The notes: generated by a model from the sequence alone, not told the origin. 64,000 nt of DNA from Hyphomicrobiales bacterium (GCA_900472605.1 UCJD01000009.1:289883-353882), one strand, 5' to 3'. Shown: positions 17,334-26,927, counted from the first letter of the stretch. Translations and numbers: made by a program.

Positions 17334-18125
17334 TTATTTTGCGTCGCCGATCTTCGTTGCAGTCTTGGGATCAAAGGGGAAGAGAAGGCCAGCGGCAAGG
17401 AAGCCGCCGTCGACATTGAGAGTGTGTCCGGTGACGTAGCGCGCTTCGTCGCTCGCAAGGAAGACAGCGGCATCGGCGATTTCGGATGGCTCCCCGTAAC
17501 GGCGCTGCGGAACCAACCGGTGATATGCGTCACGGGTCTCCAACGTATGCATGGTCTTGGAAACTTCGGTCAGGATTGGGCCAGGCGCGATCGCATTGAC
17601 GTTGATCCCGTAATCCGCAAGCTCGACGGCCATGACCTTGTTGAGAAGTTCGACACCTGCCTTGGAAGCGCCATAAGCGGAACGTCCCACCCCGCCTTTC
17701 TGGCCGGACAGCGAGGCAATGTTGATGATCTTGCCGCTCTTCTTCTCGGCCATTTTCCGCGCAACCGCCTGAGACATCAGGAATGTGCCGGTCAAGTTGA
17801 TCCGAACAACTCGTTCGAACTCTTCACGCGAACTCTCCAGGAATAACGTAGTAGCGCCGATACCCGCGTTGTTTACGAGGATATCGATCTTTCCGAAATT
17901 CTCGAGGGCGCTGGATACAACCTTCTCGACATCCGCATCGGACGAAATGTCGCCGGCCACCGCGATGGCCGCAGGTCCGATCTCCTTGGCTGCCGTGATC
18001 GCTGCTGCCTCGTCTCGGTCGCAGATCACAACCTGAGCGCCCTCTTTCGCGAACGCGACGGCAATGGCTTGTCCAATGCCGCGAGCGGCACCCGTGACGA
18101 TGGCGGTTTTTCCTGAAAGTCGCAT
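17334..18125 (-). CDS. Short-chain dehydrogenase/reductase (SDR)
   Basis: 263 residues, classical SDR. The NAD(P)-binding TGAARGIGQAIA is at about 11-22, NNAGIG at about 87, and the catalytic Ser-Tyr-Lys set at IASLSGQKG and YGASKAG (Tyr about 152). The acidic residue after beta2 (CDRDEAA) suggests preference for NAD(H). GGAGG lies 6-10 nt before the ATG. It is divergent from the kinase gene, with operator-like site D in the 136-bp gap, and it precedes gntR on the same strand. It probably oxidises an aldonate or other polyol-acid intermediate to the oxo-acid that the kinase and RuBisCO-like protein use. That step is inferred. Confidence 0.88.
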   Translation of the reverse strand: MRLSGKTAIVTGAARGIGQAIAVAFAKEGAQVVICDRDEAAAITAAKEIGPAAIAVAGDISSDADVEKVVSSALENFGKIDILVNNAGIGATTLFLESSREEFERVVRINLTGTFLMSQAVARKMAEKKSGKIINIASLSGQKGGVGRSAYGASKAGVELLNKVMAVELADYGINVNAIAPGPILTEVSKTMHTLETRDAYHRLVPQRRYGEPSEIADAAVFLASDEARYVTGHTLNVDGGFLAAGLLFPFDPKTATKIGDAK

Positions 18126-18151
18126 GATTTCCTCCCAATTTGAGAACGCGA

Positions 18152-18174
18152 GGTCATAGGTATGATGTATGACC
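18152..18174 (+). promoter_or_regulatory. Operator-like site D, between SDR and kinase
   Basis: The best copy of the motif: core ATAGGTATGATGTATGAC inside a palindrome with 7-bp arms (GGTCATA and TATGACC, 9-bp spacer). It sits 27 nt before the SDR start on one side and about 90 nt before the kinase on the other, so one bound dimer could control both. Confidence 0.65.
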
Positions 18175-18261
18175 TTGACCCGTTATGGTCTCCCTTCTAA
18201 TGTGCTGTCAAGAGGCGGCATCGCGCCGAATTCACTGAAGGCCCGTCGGGAGGTAACGACA

Positions 18262-19596
18262 ATGAGCATGAGGAAGCCCCTGGTGGGCTTTTACGGCGAC
18301 GATTTCACAGGATCGTCTGAGAACCTGGCGCAGTTTCATAGGAGCGGGTTGCGCACGCGTCTGTATCTCAAGGTCCCACAACTGGAGACGCTGCAGAAGG
18401 CGGCCGAAACCCTGGACGTGGTTGGCTTCGCCGGAACCGCCAGGGCGCTCGACCCCGTAGCCATGCGTGCCGAGGTCGAGCCTGCGTTCAACGCCCTCAA
18501 GGCCCTCGGCTGCAATTTCCTTCAGTTCAAGATTTGCTCCACCTTCGATTCAGCGCCCGCGATCGGGAACTTTGGTCTGGCGGCAGAACAGTTTACGGCT
18601 GGACAGGCGTATGATCTCGCAGTCCTGGCGGCCACCCCCGATTTCGGTCGTTACACTGCCTTCGGGAACCACTTCGCCCGTTTTGGCAACGACATCTTCC
18701 GGCTCGACAGGCATCCAAGCATGTCGAACCATCCCCGAACGCCGATGAAGGAAGCCGACCTCAAGGATCATCTGGCAAGCCTGTGCTCCTTAGACTTCGC
18801 GAACGTGCACGTTCCTGAAATCCGGAACCCCGATGTCCTCAAGGCACGCGTCTCCGAGCTCTTTGACGCCAAGGTCGGGGTCATCTTCGACGGCGTCGTC
18901 AACGAAGACCTCGCATCTGTCGTAGCAGAGCTCTGGGTACGGAGTCGCCAGAACCCGGTGTTCGCTCTCGCCGCCCAGGGGCTTGCGCAGCTACTCGGCA
19001 AATACCTCGCCGCCGAGATGCCGGAAGGCGCGCTCCAGTCGGTAGAGACAGAGGTGGCCCCTGCTTCCAACCTGCTTGTCCTATCGGGTAGCTGTGCGAT
19101 CCAGACCGGCAGGCAAATCGATGTAGCGTCTCAGGCTGGATGGGCGACCATCGAGCTTGATCCTTCGAAGCTTGTCGATAAGCGCGCGATCGAGACCAGT
19201 CTCGAGGAGGTCCTGCCAAAGGTGAACGAGCAACTCTCCAGCGGTCGCCCGACCATTGTTTACACCGCGCGCGGTGACGCGATGGCCCGGGATTCATTCG
19301 AAGATATTCCGGCCGACCAGATCGGCAACACGTACGCACGGCTGATGGTGCGTGCCCGAGAAGCTACGTCTGTTCCCCGCGTCGTGCTGGCAGGTGGCGA
19401 CAGCTCGAGCTACACGGTCCGCTCCAGCGGTGCGGAAGCGCTCACCATCAAGGTATTCGACGAAGTTCAGCACGGCCATCTCTGCGAACTGATCGGCGGG
19501 GAGAGCGGATTGGACGGCCTGGAAATCCTGTTGAAGGGCGGACAGATCGGCAAGGACGACTATTTCCTGCGCGTGCTCAGCGGCACGAAGCACTGA
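18262..19596 (+). CDS. Four-carbon acid-sugar kinase family (DUF1537) kinase, OiaK-like
   Basis: 444 residues. The N-terminal domain opens with LVGFYGDDFTGSSENL, the Asp-Asp acid-sugar binding motif of DUF1537. The C-terminal nucleotide-binding domain has VVLAGGDSSSYTVRSSGA near residue 385. The start at 18262 is chosen because GGGAGGT precedes it and family homology begins there. An in-frame ATG at 18169 lies inside operator-like site D. DUF1537 kinases phosphorylate threonate, erythronate, or 3-oxo-isoapionate (OiaK). Association with a RuBisCO-like protein favours the last. It is followed 17 nt later by the BKACE gene, forming an operon that faces away from the SDR. Confidence 0.88.
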   Translation: MSMRKPLVGFYGDDFTGSSENLAQFHRSGLRTRLYLKVPQLETLQKAAETLDVVGFAGTARALDPVAMRAEVEPAFNALKALGCNFLQFKICSTFDSAPAIGNFGLAAEQFTAGQAYDLAVLAATPDFGRYTAFGNHFARFGNDIFRLDRHPSMSNHPRTPMKEADLKDHLASLCSLDFANVHVPEIRNPDVLKARVSELFDAKVGVIFDGVVNEDLASVVAELWVRSRQNPVFALAAQGLAQLLGKYLAAEMPEGALQSVETEVAPASNLLVLSGSCAIQTGRQIDVASQAGWATIELDPSKLVDKRAIETSLEEVLPKVNEQLSSGRPTIVYTARGDAMARDSFEDIPADQIGNTYARLMVRAREATSVPRVVLAGGDSSSYTVRSSGAEALTIKVFDEVQHGHLCELIGGESGLDGLEILLKGGQIGKDDYFLRVLSGTKH

Positions 19597-19613
19597 CGTT
19601 ATTGGAGGCATTG

Positions 19614-20492
19614 ATGAAGAAGTTCATTCTTGAGGGGCGCATCAACGAGTACGCAATGCGCGACCAGAACAGGCATGTACCCTGGACGTCCGATGAGATC
19701 GCGGAGACAGCGGCACGCATTCGTGACGAAGGAGCAGCTATCCTTCACTTCCACGCACGCACCGTGGACGGGAAGCCGCTGAACACGTTCGAAGCTTACG
19801 AGGAGATCATCACGAAGGCACGGGCCAAATCGGACATTCTGATCCTTCCTACGCTGGGGTTCATTTCGAACGACTCGGATGCCAAGGCCCGGATTGACAC
19901 CGTCGTAAAGCTGGCTGGTACACCTGGGTGTAAGCCCGATATCGCACCGATCGATACCGGGACCGCCAACCTCGAAATTTACGATCCCACCACGAACCAG
20001 GTATCGTTCGTCGACCGGGTCTATCAGAACACGACGGACAGCCTTATCCATTATGCCCGCGAGCTGAAGCGGGTGAATGTGAAACCGAAGATGGTCTCTT
20101 GGTCCGTCGGATTTACGCGGCGAGCCCTTATGTTGATGGAAATGGGCATTATTGACGAGCCGGGCTACATACTCTTCCACCTCACCGACGGACAAGTCAT
20201 CACGGGACACCCCGCGACTGTCGAAGGCCTGAAGGCGCATCTGGCGTTCCTGCCGGCCGACCGCAACATTGAGTGGACGGTCAACGCTCTGGGTGGAAAC
20301 CTATTTGCCATGACCGACACCATCGCTCGACTGGGCGGCCACATGGCGATCGGGATCGGGGACTACCCCTACCCCGAGCTATCTCATCCAACGAACGAAG
20401 AGCTAATCCGGGAAACGGTCAAGGTCATCAAGTCGACAGGCCGCGAGATGGCGACGCCTGATGATGTTCGGGAAATGTTGAGGCTCAGATAG
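19614..20492 (+). CDS. Beta-keto acid cleavage enzyme (BKACE, DUF849)
   Basis: 292 residues, TIM barrel of the DUF849 family. Zn ligands are expected in ILHFHARTVDG (HxH at about 46-48) and further on in ITGHPATVEG (His about 200). ATG 19614 has GGAGG 6 nt upstream. A TTG at 19602 in the same frame overlaps that ribosome-binding site and is rejected. Family members condense a beta-keto acid with acetyl-CoA to give acetoacetate plus a new CoA thioester, though the substrate varies widely. In this cluster the beta-keto acid could be the 3-oxo sugar acid or its product. The combination with a DUF1537 kinase is not a pathway I know. A terminator follows at 20503. Confidence 0.88.
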   Translation: MKKFILEGRINEYAMRDQNRHVPWTSDEIAETAARIRDEGAAILHFHARTVDGKPLNTFEAYEEIITKARAKSDILILPTLGFISNDSDAKARIDTVVKLAGTPGCKPDIAPIDTGTANLEIYDPTTNQVSFVDRVYQNTTDSLIHYARELKRVNVKPKMVSWSVGFTRRALMLMEMGIIDEPGYILFHLTDGQVITGHPATVEGLKAHLAFLPADRNIEWTVNALGGNLFAMTDTIARLGGHMAIGIGDYPYPELSHPTNEELIRETVKVIKSTGREMATPDDVREMLRLR

Positions 20493-20502
20493 AAGTCCTA
20501 AG

Positions 20503-20537
20503 GCATCCCAACGCTCCGCGGATGGGATGCTCTTTTT
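20503..20537. terminator. Rho-independent terminator after BKACE gene
   Basis: GCATCCCA (20503-20510) pairs with TGGGATGC (20523-20530) across a 12-nt loop, followed by a CTTTTT run. It separates the plus-strand kinase/BKACE operon from the convergent giant gene that ends at 20571. Confidence 0.8.
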
Positions 20538-20570
20538 AACAGCACGTGTCCTCGCAACGCCTCAGCGACT

Positions 20571-23500
20571 TTAGAGAGCCCGCATCTCGATCAAGACCGG
20601 CCATATTCCTTCGCAAGCTGTCGCCACGTCGAACTGCGATGCGGTCGCCTCCAGGGATGCGATGGCAACACCCCGCAAGGTTGGCCAAGTATCTGCAAGC
20701 TTCCGCACAGTTCCACTGAGACCCTGCAGCCGTTCCACCACGGGGACACCGCGTGCCCATTCGTAAAGATAGACCGCGTTGATCAGCTCGGTACCGAGCT
20801 GATACGCTCCTTCGGGTATTCGGCTGCGGCTCTTACTTTCGGGCCATGCTTTGTCGCCAAGCTTGGCTATGGCCACGACAAGCCGTTCGAAATCGGACCT
20901 GCGGTTCTGTCGTCCGTAAACCTTCGCAATGACGTCGAGCAACGCGCTGCGCGACATATCATCCTCGGCCAATGCAGCCGGCGTCGCTTGAACTTCGAGC
21001 TTCTCCATCAAACTGGCAATTGCTTCATCGCTGACGTTGCGCAGGTCGATCACCAACGCAACGAGAGACGTCAACGGCCGCCAATTGAGGTCAGTCATCT
21101 CGGATACAATGTTCAGCAAGAGCTGGGAGCTGTCCCTTACAGCCAAACTGTTGTCTTTCGACATCCATCCGGCGACGACGAACTGGCGGACCGGGTCTTG
21201 AGCGACCCAGATGTTCGTCGGGCATTCCGGCAACTGCACCAGCAGATCGGGAGAAGGCACCCAGGAGTCCCCGCTGCCCTGACCAACCCGGTCTACGAAC
21301 GGAGCAGGCAAATCGGCACCCAATCGCGACAGCTCTGCGTAGGCGGCCGCTCGCAGCCGACTGGGCGTCATCGACAGCAGCGAGCGTGCCAACCAAGCTT
21401 CCCAACTTTGCGCGTCATCGCTTTCCGTCAACTTGCGGTTCGTCCGTCCCGCTGCCCATGCCGACAGGTCGTCCAAGGGCATTTGCTCGACATCGAAGAC
21501 GCTGGTGAGTTGATCGGCGTGCAGCCACACGAGATGGAAGATCAGCTCAGGCTCGATGGAAAGCCATTCCGGATCGCCGAGTGCCTGGCGGGCGCTGCCA
21601 CCCAGCAACGTACAGAACAGCCTGAGACGGGGCTTCGACAGCCGGTCCAACAGCTGGAAATCGGATTCTGCGAGGCTCTTCGCGTGAGCCTTTGCAAGAA
21701 GAGCCGCGATCGCGAAAGACCAGGACATGTGAGCCCGATCCACGTCCTGCTCCAACAAGTCCAGGATGGTCTTGGAAACGCGTTCCGGCATCGCGACCGG
21801 GAGACTGCTCAGTCGCTCGATTGCGGTATCCGAACCGAACCGCTCGAAAAGCGCATCGGCGGCGGCTTCGACAATCATCGATCCGTCGCCATCGAACTGC
21901 GTTGTAAGACCGATAAATTCCAACATGGCAGCCGGACTTGGCAGCTTGAGGTCGTCGGGATCGAGCGTGCCGCCGTTTTCGACCCGGTGGCGCAGCTTGG
22001 CAAGCTTCCGACTGAAATCCGCACCTAGAAGATCATGCAGTAGCTCAACGCGCCTTTCGGCACGGTGTTCGCTCGATATTGCCTCGACCTGATGCGCGCT
22101 GAACTGATGCCCGGTCCCATCGGAATTCAAGACGGTCCCCAGTAGCTTGGAGCGGACCACGTGGTCAGGATGCAAGGCGGCAATGGTCGCGCTATCGAAT
22201 GGATGCGGCCCCGATCCAAAATCAATAGACGCTGCAGGCAATCCTGTATCGCCGTCGCCGACAATCAATGTTCCCGGCACGTTGTCCTTGTAGGACCGGA
22301 CGACCTTGTGACCGCCGTTGTCGTGAAACGCGTCGGCGAAAGCCGCCTCGATGTCGCGGACCGCGATCCGGAGAGTATCCCCGACCTCGAGGAGCATGAT
22401 GTTCTCGCGCCCGATTGCTTGGTTGATGCCGTGATGTTCCGCAATCCGATTGGCGAGATCGAGCGGCAGCAACTGAAGGAAGCGGTGGATGACCTTGGCC
22501 ATCTGAGCTCTGAGAGCGTCCGCGAGGTCGGCCTCGATGTCATCGGGGCCGTTCGTCAGCCGCTCGATCAGGCCCGCCAACAAGACGGCGATCAGGTCGT
22601 CCATCTCCGCGTCCGCCGCGACCATCGGGGCGACGGCGTTGTCCAGGACCCAGTTCGCAAACGGCGCTCGTCTATCCTCGGGAAACTTGTCCCGTCCAAG
22701 GTCTGACTGCAGCGTGGCAAACAATGCATGGATGACGTTCATCGCGGCCAGATGGCGGCGCGCCAACGCGTTGTCGGAAGCTGGTGGAGATGGCAGGTAG
22801 TCGACGCGCAGGCTGGCCCATACCCAAGCTGACAACGCCTCGGCGTCTTCAATTTCGATATCCGTGTTCTGCCAAATCCGCGTGACAAGATCGCTCGACA
22901 ACTGTGATAGCAGCAGCATCCGCCGGCTCTCGCCGCCCGGTCGCCCTTCGCCATCGACCTCGGGTGTGGGATCGAGGTAGCGGAGGTTGATGATATCGCG
23001 AGCGAGCCAGCGCCGCAGTGTCCTGAGGTCGTCGTTGTCGACGAGCCTTCCATTGACGACCGCCGCGCTCCGCAGAATTCCCAGGATTTCATCGTGGTCG
23101 AGCGGCAGGAAAGAGTATCCGGCCTTACGGAGCGATTTCATGACCAACGGATAGCTGCGGTCGTCCAGCTCTCCCGCTTCACGAAGAACCCGAAGGACTT
23201 GCGCCAAGTTCAAGGCGTTGGCCGGGCTTCGCGCCAAAATGATCCTGTCTTCTATCCAGAAGAAGCTGTCGTCGCCGTCTCGCGGGAACGTCTCGGTCAG
23301 GCACCTGACGTGGGCAGGAAGATTGGCTGTCCGCTCGTCAGCCATGTCGGGCAACGCACCGACGGTCGTCCATTCCGATGAAAGCCGATCACTGACGCGT
23401 TGACGCAAAAGCCCGATACGTTTGCCTATAGCCTCTTCTGCCTCGGCGGCGTCGATCTGGACCAGGTGATGCGCGAGTTCGCTCTCGAGCACCTGGATCG

Positions 23501-26500
23501 GGAACGAACGGGCAAGAGGTTCCAACAAGTCGCGCTTCAAGAGGTCGAAGAGAGCGCTGCCAGCCACCAGAACGCCCGAGAACACCCGATGCGGAGCCTG
23601 ACGTACGTCAACGATCTCCATGGACGCCCGAGCGTCGGTCAGCTGGGTCCGCGTTATGTGTCCGCCCTTGAATGCCTGATCGAGCAAATGGGCTATGATG
23701 TTTAACGGCTCCTCGTCCTCTGGCGTGTCCATGAGCACCACCAGCTCCACCGACGTTTCCGGCAGACTTTCGACGACCTGAACCGCACTGTTTCCCTGAG
23801 CTATTGCCCGTATACCTTCTGAGATCGGCCGCGAGAGTGGGCCAAACTGACTTTCCATGTCGATAAGCGCCTGGCCAAGCGACCGTGGGACCTGAATCGA
23901 AAACCGACGATCAATAGCCTCCAGGATACCCAGACGGTCAGCCAGCAAAAGCGCACCGACGTCGATACGCAGAACGGGGCGTCCCTCCATCGAGGGCATC
24001 TTACGGTGTTGAGTCGACGCGTCGAGCAGCATCGGGAAACTATCGCCAGCGGCCGAGCGCCGGGTAAGGGCATCACCGAGGTGTAGGAGCGCGTACTCCT
24101 TGGAATTCCCGAGCGCGATTGCAGCAGGCATCCGGCCGTGAAGCAATTCGGAGACGTTGTTTCGTTGGGCTTCCGCGTGCTTGTTGATGTGCTCGAGCAC
24201 CTGCTCGACGTCGTCGAACTTCGTGATCATGTTCTGCCGCGGATCGCTGAGAACAAGACGAAGCATTCGATCCTGCAACCCTTCCAGGCCAAGCTCGGCC
24301 GACAACGACAGCAGCGGTCCAGCGAGTTCAGGCGGAACATCCGCCTTGCCGACGTCGGTAAGAAGCAATCTGGCGGTTTCCGGCGAGACCTTCTTCAACG
24401 CGCTGGCAAGCCTGACGGCTTCATGGTGGCCAAGATCACCCGCACGAAGCGCCCGCTCCGTCTCGAGTTTGACCTCTTCGAGCGCGCCGATGTTCACATA
24501 GGCTTCGAACAGACGGCTTCTCGCCTGGGGATCGTCTCCCTTCTCGACAAGCTGTTTCAGGTCTTTGATTTGGTCGCGATGGTTGCCGAGTATGTTCTGG
24601 GCCTCAGCACGCAAGCGGATCAATTTGTTCGGAAGTTCGAGACCCCCCTCCTGCGCCCGTTCGACGATCGCCAGGCACGATACGGGATCACCGGCGCGCA
24701 GAGCCGCATACGCCGACATTTCGACCGCGCGTGTCGTGTCGATGCTGGAAAGCATGGCTCTGAGATCGTTGACGTCTACGAAAAGACCGCGAGACATCAG
24801 GAATTCGGAGCCAGACAAAACGGCTTCGATACTTGACCGATCGGAAGCGAGGAATGCCTTGAGCGGTTGGGCGTCGCCCGTCTCAATCACATGGCGCACG
24901 CCGGCCGAATACGATTGATCGGGTGGGCCATCGTTCGCCGTGAACTGCTGACGCCAGTCCTGGAGAAAGCCCTGGGCAGCGGGAAAATTCCCTGCGAACT
25001 TGTCGATGACGGATACCGCCGCCGCCGGGGTGGCGAACGCAGACGCCATCATCGCAAGCACGACGACGTGGCTTGGCGTACCCTGGTTTTTGCGGAGAAT
25101 GTCGCCCAAGGCTTTCTTGATCCTACCCCGCCTCATGGGCAGTCCATGATGCTGGCACCATGCGACGACCAAAGGGTCCGGTTGCTCGCGGGCAAGGAGA
25201 TAGCGGGCATAGGTCCGCGCTTCTTGCGATGTAGCAGGGTTCAGCAGGAGAACCGCGAGCTTCCAGACCTCGACCTCGGCCTGGAGATCGCCGTCAACGG
25301 CGATGAGCACGCTTTCCAGATCGCTGCGTGCGTGGTTCAGATGGTCGATCGCTCGCGTCCCCGATCGTACCAGAGCGGAACTGAACGGGCTTGGAGCATT
25401 GCCGAACACCGGGAAGACGTTGTCGACGAGACTACATGCGACATGGATCGTCGCGCGGGTCAAACGGACGATGGCAGACGACGGTTCGCGGGCCAGAGCG
25501 GACGTCGCCATGTTCAGCGCTGCCTCTCGGTCGCCCCCGGACAGGACCTTGGCAATCGCCCGCAGGCGGAGGACCTCGACAGAAACGCTTTCACCCAACA
25601 AGTGCGAGAGTATCTTCGTGGCTTCATCGGGCCGATCGGTCTCGATCAGCATGCCCGCGGCCAGCTCGTGTTCCCTCACACTGACGGGATCGGCAAGCTG
25701 CTTCAACGCTTCCTGCACGCCCTGCGTCGCCCGAACGTAGAGCAACCTCGCGCTCCTGTCGGGAGCGTCTTCAAGGCCATCCGCCTCGTCGAGCAATATC
25801 GAGGCGCGGTTCGCATCCCCCTCAGCAAGGTCGACGACCGCCACGAGCCTCAGGCCGCGCACACGCGTTTTTACGTCCAGGCTATTCCAGACCAGCTGGT
25901 CGCCCCGGTACGTCTCCAGCCATTTCTTCACGGGAGTTCGTTTGCCACGGCCGAGCGCGCCGATAGCGCTCTCCAATTCATTGGCGATCGAATTTTTGAG
26001 CGGGGCAATGTACGTTTGGGCGAGCTGATCAGCGAACGCTGCGAGGGGGGTCCCGAGGCTCTTGAGCGAAAGGGGCGTGGTTGGCTCGATAGTCGGGTTG
26101 TCTTGCGCGGCCAGCGCGGAGATCGCCTCGGTCCAGTACTTGTTGAAATGCCGATCGACCAAGGCGGGTCTGTTGCGGAGCAGCTCCGTAAGGCGAACCG
26201 TATCCCACAAGTGAAACTGGATGCCCTTCGAGTCCAGAAAAATCGCGAGCTGCCGCGCTTGATCGTTCATGTCGTCGTCGTTGGACATGACGGTGACCGC
26301 AAGGACGAAATGCTTGACGTTCTTGTCCTTCCAGTGCCCCTCAAGCTCGTCGATGAAGTCCTGTATCCACGGGCGGAAGTCCCAAGGCTTGATGACCTTA
26401 TAGCACTTCGCCGAAAGAACGACTTCTGGGAATCCCAGACGGTCGAAACCCTCGACGTCCACTCCGTACTGTTCGACGCCTCTCGTGCGCTTCAGTGCGA

Positions 26501-26681
26501 CGCGGGTCACGTCGGGAAAACCCTCAGTCAGGATATCGCGGCAGAGTTCCTCGAAATTCTCCGATCCGATGGCCACGAGCGGGAGCAGGTCTTCGCGATG
26601 GAGCGACGGCATCGGCATCGCCGTCCGGGGCGTTACCGATCGTTGTTCCTTTCTGTTTTCCGGAGATTTTTTCCGAGCCAT
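20571..26681 (-). CDS. Giant protein with N-terminal Mrr-like nuclease domain and long helical-repeat body; candidate defence protein
   Basis: About 2,036 residues from ATG 26681 (an in-frame GTG at 26696 is an alternative; neither has a strong ribosome-binding site). Residues about 30-190 resemble restriction-endonuclease-like Mrr domains: a SENFEELCRDIL helix, then GVDVEGF (catalytic Asp) and VVLSAKCYK (the x-x-K strand) and a helix with FIDELEGHW. The following roughly 1,800 residues are mostly amphipathic helices resembling TPR or similar repeats. A stretch near residue 900 (VLRIDVGALLLADRLGILEAI then VPRSLGQALIDME) looks like a PIN-type domain start. No Walker A motif was found, so it is not an Avs-type STAND ATPase. 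It is monocistronic and opposite in strand to the sugar genes. I know no named system with this layout. Confidence 0.75.
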   Translation of the reverse strand: MARKKSPENRKEQRSVTPRTAMPMPSLHREDLLPLVAIGSENFEELCRDILTEGFPDVTRVALKRTRGVEQYGVDVEGFDRLGFPEVVLSAKCYKVIKPWDFRPWIQDFIDELEGHWKDKNVKHFVLAVTVMSNDDDMNDQARQLAIFLDSKGIQFHLWDTVRLTELLRNRPALVDRHFNKYWTEAISALAAQDNPTIEPTTPLSLKSLGTPLAAFADQLAQTYIAPLKNSIANELESAIGALGRGKRTPVKKWLETYRGDQLVWNSLDVKTRVRGLRLVAVVDLAEGDANRASILLDEADGLEDAPDRSARLLYVRATQGVQEALKQLADPVSVREHELAAGMLIETDRPDEATKILSHLLGESVSVEVLRLRAIAKVLSGGDREAALNMATSALAREPSSAIVRLTRATIHVACSLVDNVFPVFGNAPSPFSSALVRSGTRAIDHLNHARSDLESVLIAVDGDLQAEVEVWKLAVLLLNPATSQEARTYARYLLAREQPDPLVVAWCQHHGLPMRRGRIKKALGDILRKNQGTPSHVVVLAMMASAFATPAAAVSVIDKFAGNFPAAQGFLQDWRQQFTANDGPPDQSYSAGVRHVIETGDAQPLKAFLASDRSSIEAVLSGSEFLMSRGLFVDVNDLRAMLSSIDTTRAVEMSAYAALRAGDPVSCLAIVERAQEGGLELPNKLIRLRAEAQNILGNHRDQIKDLKQLVEKGDDPQARSRLFEAYVNIGALEEVKLETERALRAGDLGHHEAVRLASALKKVSPETARLLLTDVGKADVPPELAGPLLSLSAELGLEGLQDRMLRLVLSDPRQNMITKFDDVEQVLEHINKHAEAQRNNVSELLHGRMPAAIALGNSKEYALLHLGDALTRRSAAGDSFPMLLDASTQHRKMPSMEGRPVLRIDVGALLLADRLGILEAIDRRFSIQVPRSLGQALIDMESQFGPLSRPISEGIRAIAQGNSAVQVVESLPETSVELVVLMDTPEDEEPLNIIAHLLDQAFKGGHITRTQLTDARASMEIVDVRQAPHRVFSGVLVAGSALFDLLKRDLLEPLARSFPIQVLESELAHHLVQIDAAEAEEAIGKRIGLLRQRVSDRLSSEWTTVGALPDMADERTANLPAHVRCLTETFPRDGDDSFFWIEDRIILARSPANALNLAQVLRVLREAGELDDRSYPLVMKSLRKAGYSFLPLDHDEILGILRSAAVVNGRLVDNDDLRTLRRWLARDIINLRYLDPTPEVDGEGRPGGESRRMLLLSQLSSDLVTRIWQNTDIEIEDAEALSAWVWASLRVDYLPSPPASDNALARRHLAAMNVIHALFATLQSDLGRDKFPEDRRAPFANWVLDNAVAPMVAADAEMDDLIAVLLAGLIERLTNGPDDIEADLADALRAQMAKVIHRFLQLLPLDLANRIAEHHGINQAIGRENIMLLEVGDTLRIAVRDIEAAFADAFHDNGGHKVVRSYKDNVPGTLIVGDGDTGLPAASIDFGSGPHPFDSATIAALHPDHVVRSKLLGTVLNSDGTGHQFSAHQVEAISSEHRAERRVELLHDLLGADFSRKLAKLRHRVENGGTLDPDDLKLPSPAAMLEFIGLTTQFDGDGSMIVEAAADALFERFGSDTAIERLSSLPVAMPERVSKTILDLLEQDVDRAHMSWSFAIAALLAKAHAKSLAESDFQLLDRLSKPRLRLFCTLLGGSARQALGDPEWLSIEPELIFHLVWLHADQLTSVFDVEQMPLDDLSAWAAGRTNRKLTESDDAQSWEAWLARSLLSMTPSRLRAAAYAELSRLGADLPAPFVDRVGQGSGDSWVPSPDLLVQLPECPTNIWVAQDPVRQFVVAGWMSKDNSLAVRDSSQLLLNIVSEMTDLNWRPLTSLVALVIDLRNVSDEAIASLMEKLEVQATPAALAEDDMSRSALLDVIAKVYGRQNRRSDFERLVVAIAKLGDKAWPESKSRSRIPEGAYQLGTELINAVYLYEWARGVPVVERLQGLSGTVRKLADTWPTLRGVAIASLEATASQFDVATACEGIWPVLIEMRAL

Positions 26682-26772
26682 CGAACACCAAATCACATGA
26701 CACCGTTATCCGACGCTCCGCTGTGATGAGCAACTGGTGCCGTCAGTTACCAACAGCTCATGTCCACTTCAT

Positions 26773-26791
26773 CGATGAGCGCTGCTCATCG
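26773..26791. promoter_or_regulatory. Inverted repeat between giant gene and MFS gene
   Basis: CGATGAGC and GCTCATCG flank a 3-nt centre. A further GATGAGC occurs at 26725 and a GCTCAT at about 26755. The cluster lies in the divergent promoter region of the giant gene and the MFS gene. It could be the operator of the GntR regulator at 29099 or of an unknown factor. Confidence 0.35.
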
Positions 26792-26927
26792 GATCGTGCA
26801 ATTCCCTTCACTTCTATCACAGCGCTGCATGCTCTATCTTGGGTTCATCAAAAAGCGCCCCACGCAACCAGCTTGCAATAACGCGTCGCGGAAACCTCCC
26901 GACGCGATGAATACGTTTGGAGTTCAC

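Noticed and set aside
20571..26681. Giant gene as an Avs/STAND NTPase or type IIS restriction system
   Set aside because: No Walker A/B motifs and no methyltransferase gene nearby.
24867..26726. Plus-strand 619-codon open frame opposite the giant gene
   Set aside because: Composition is that of an antisense shadow, and the minus-strand frame runs unbroken for over 6 kb with nuclease motifs.
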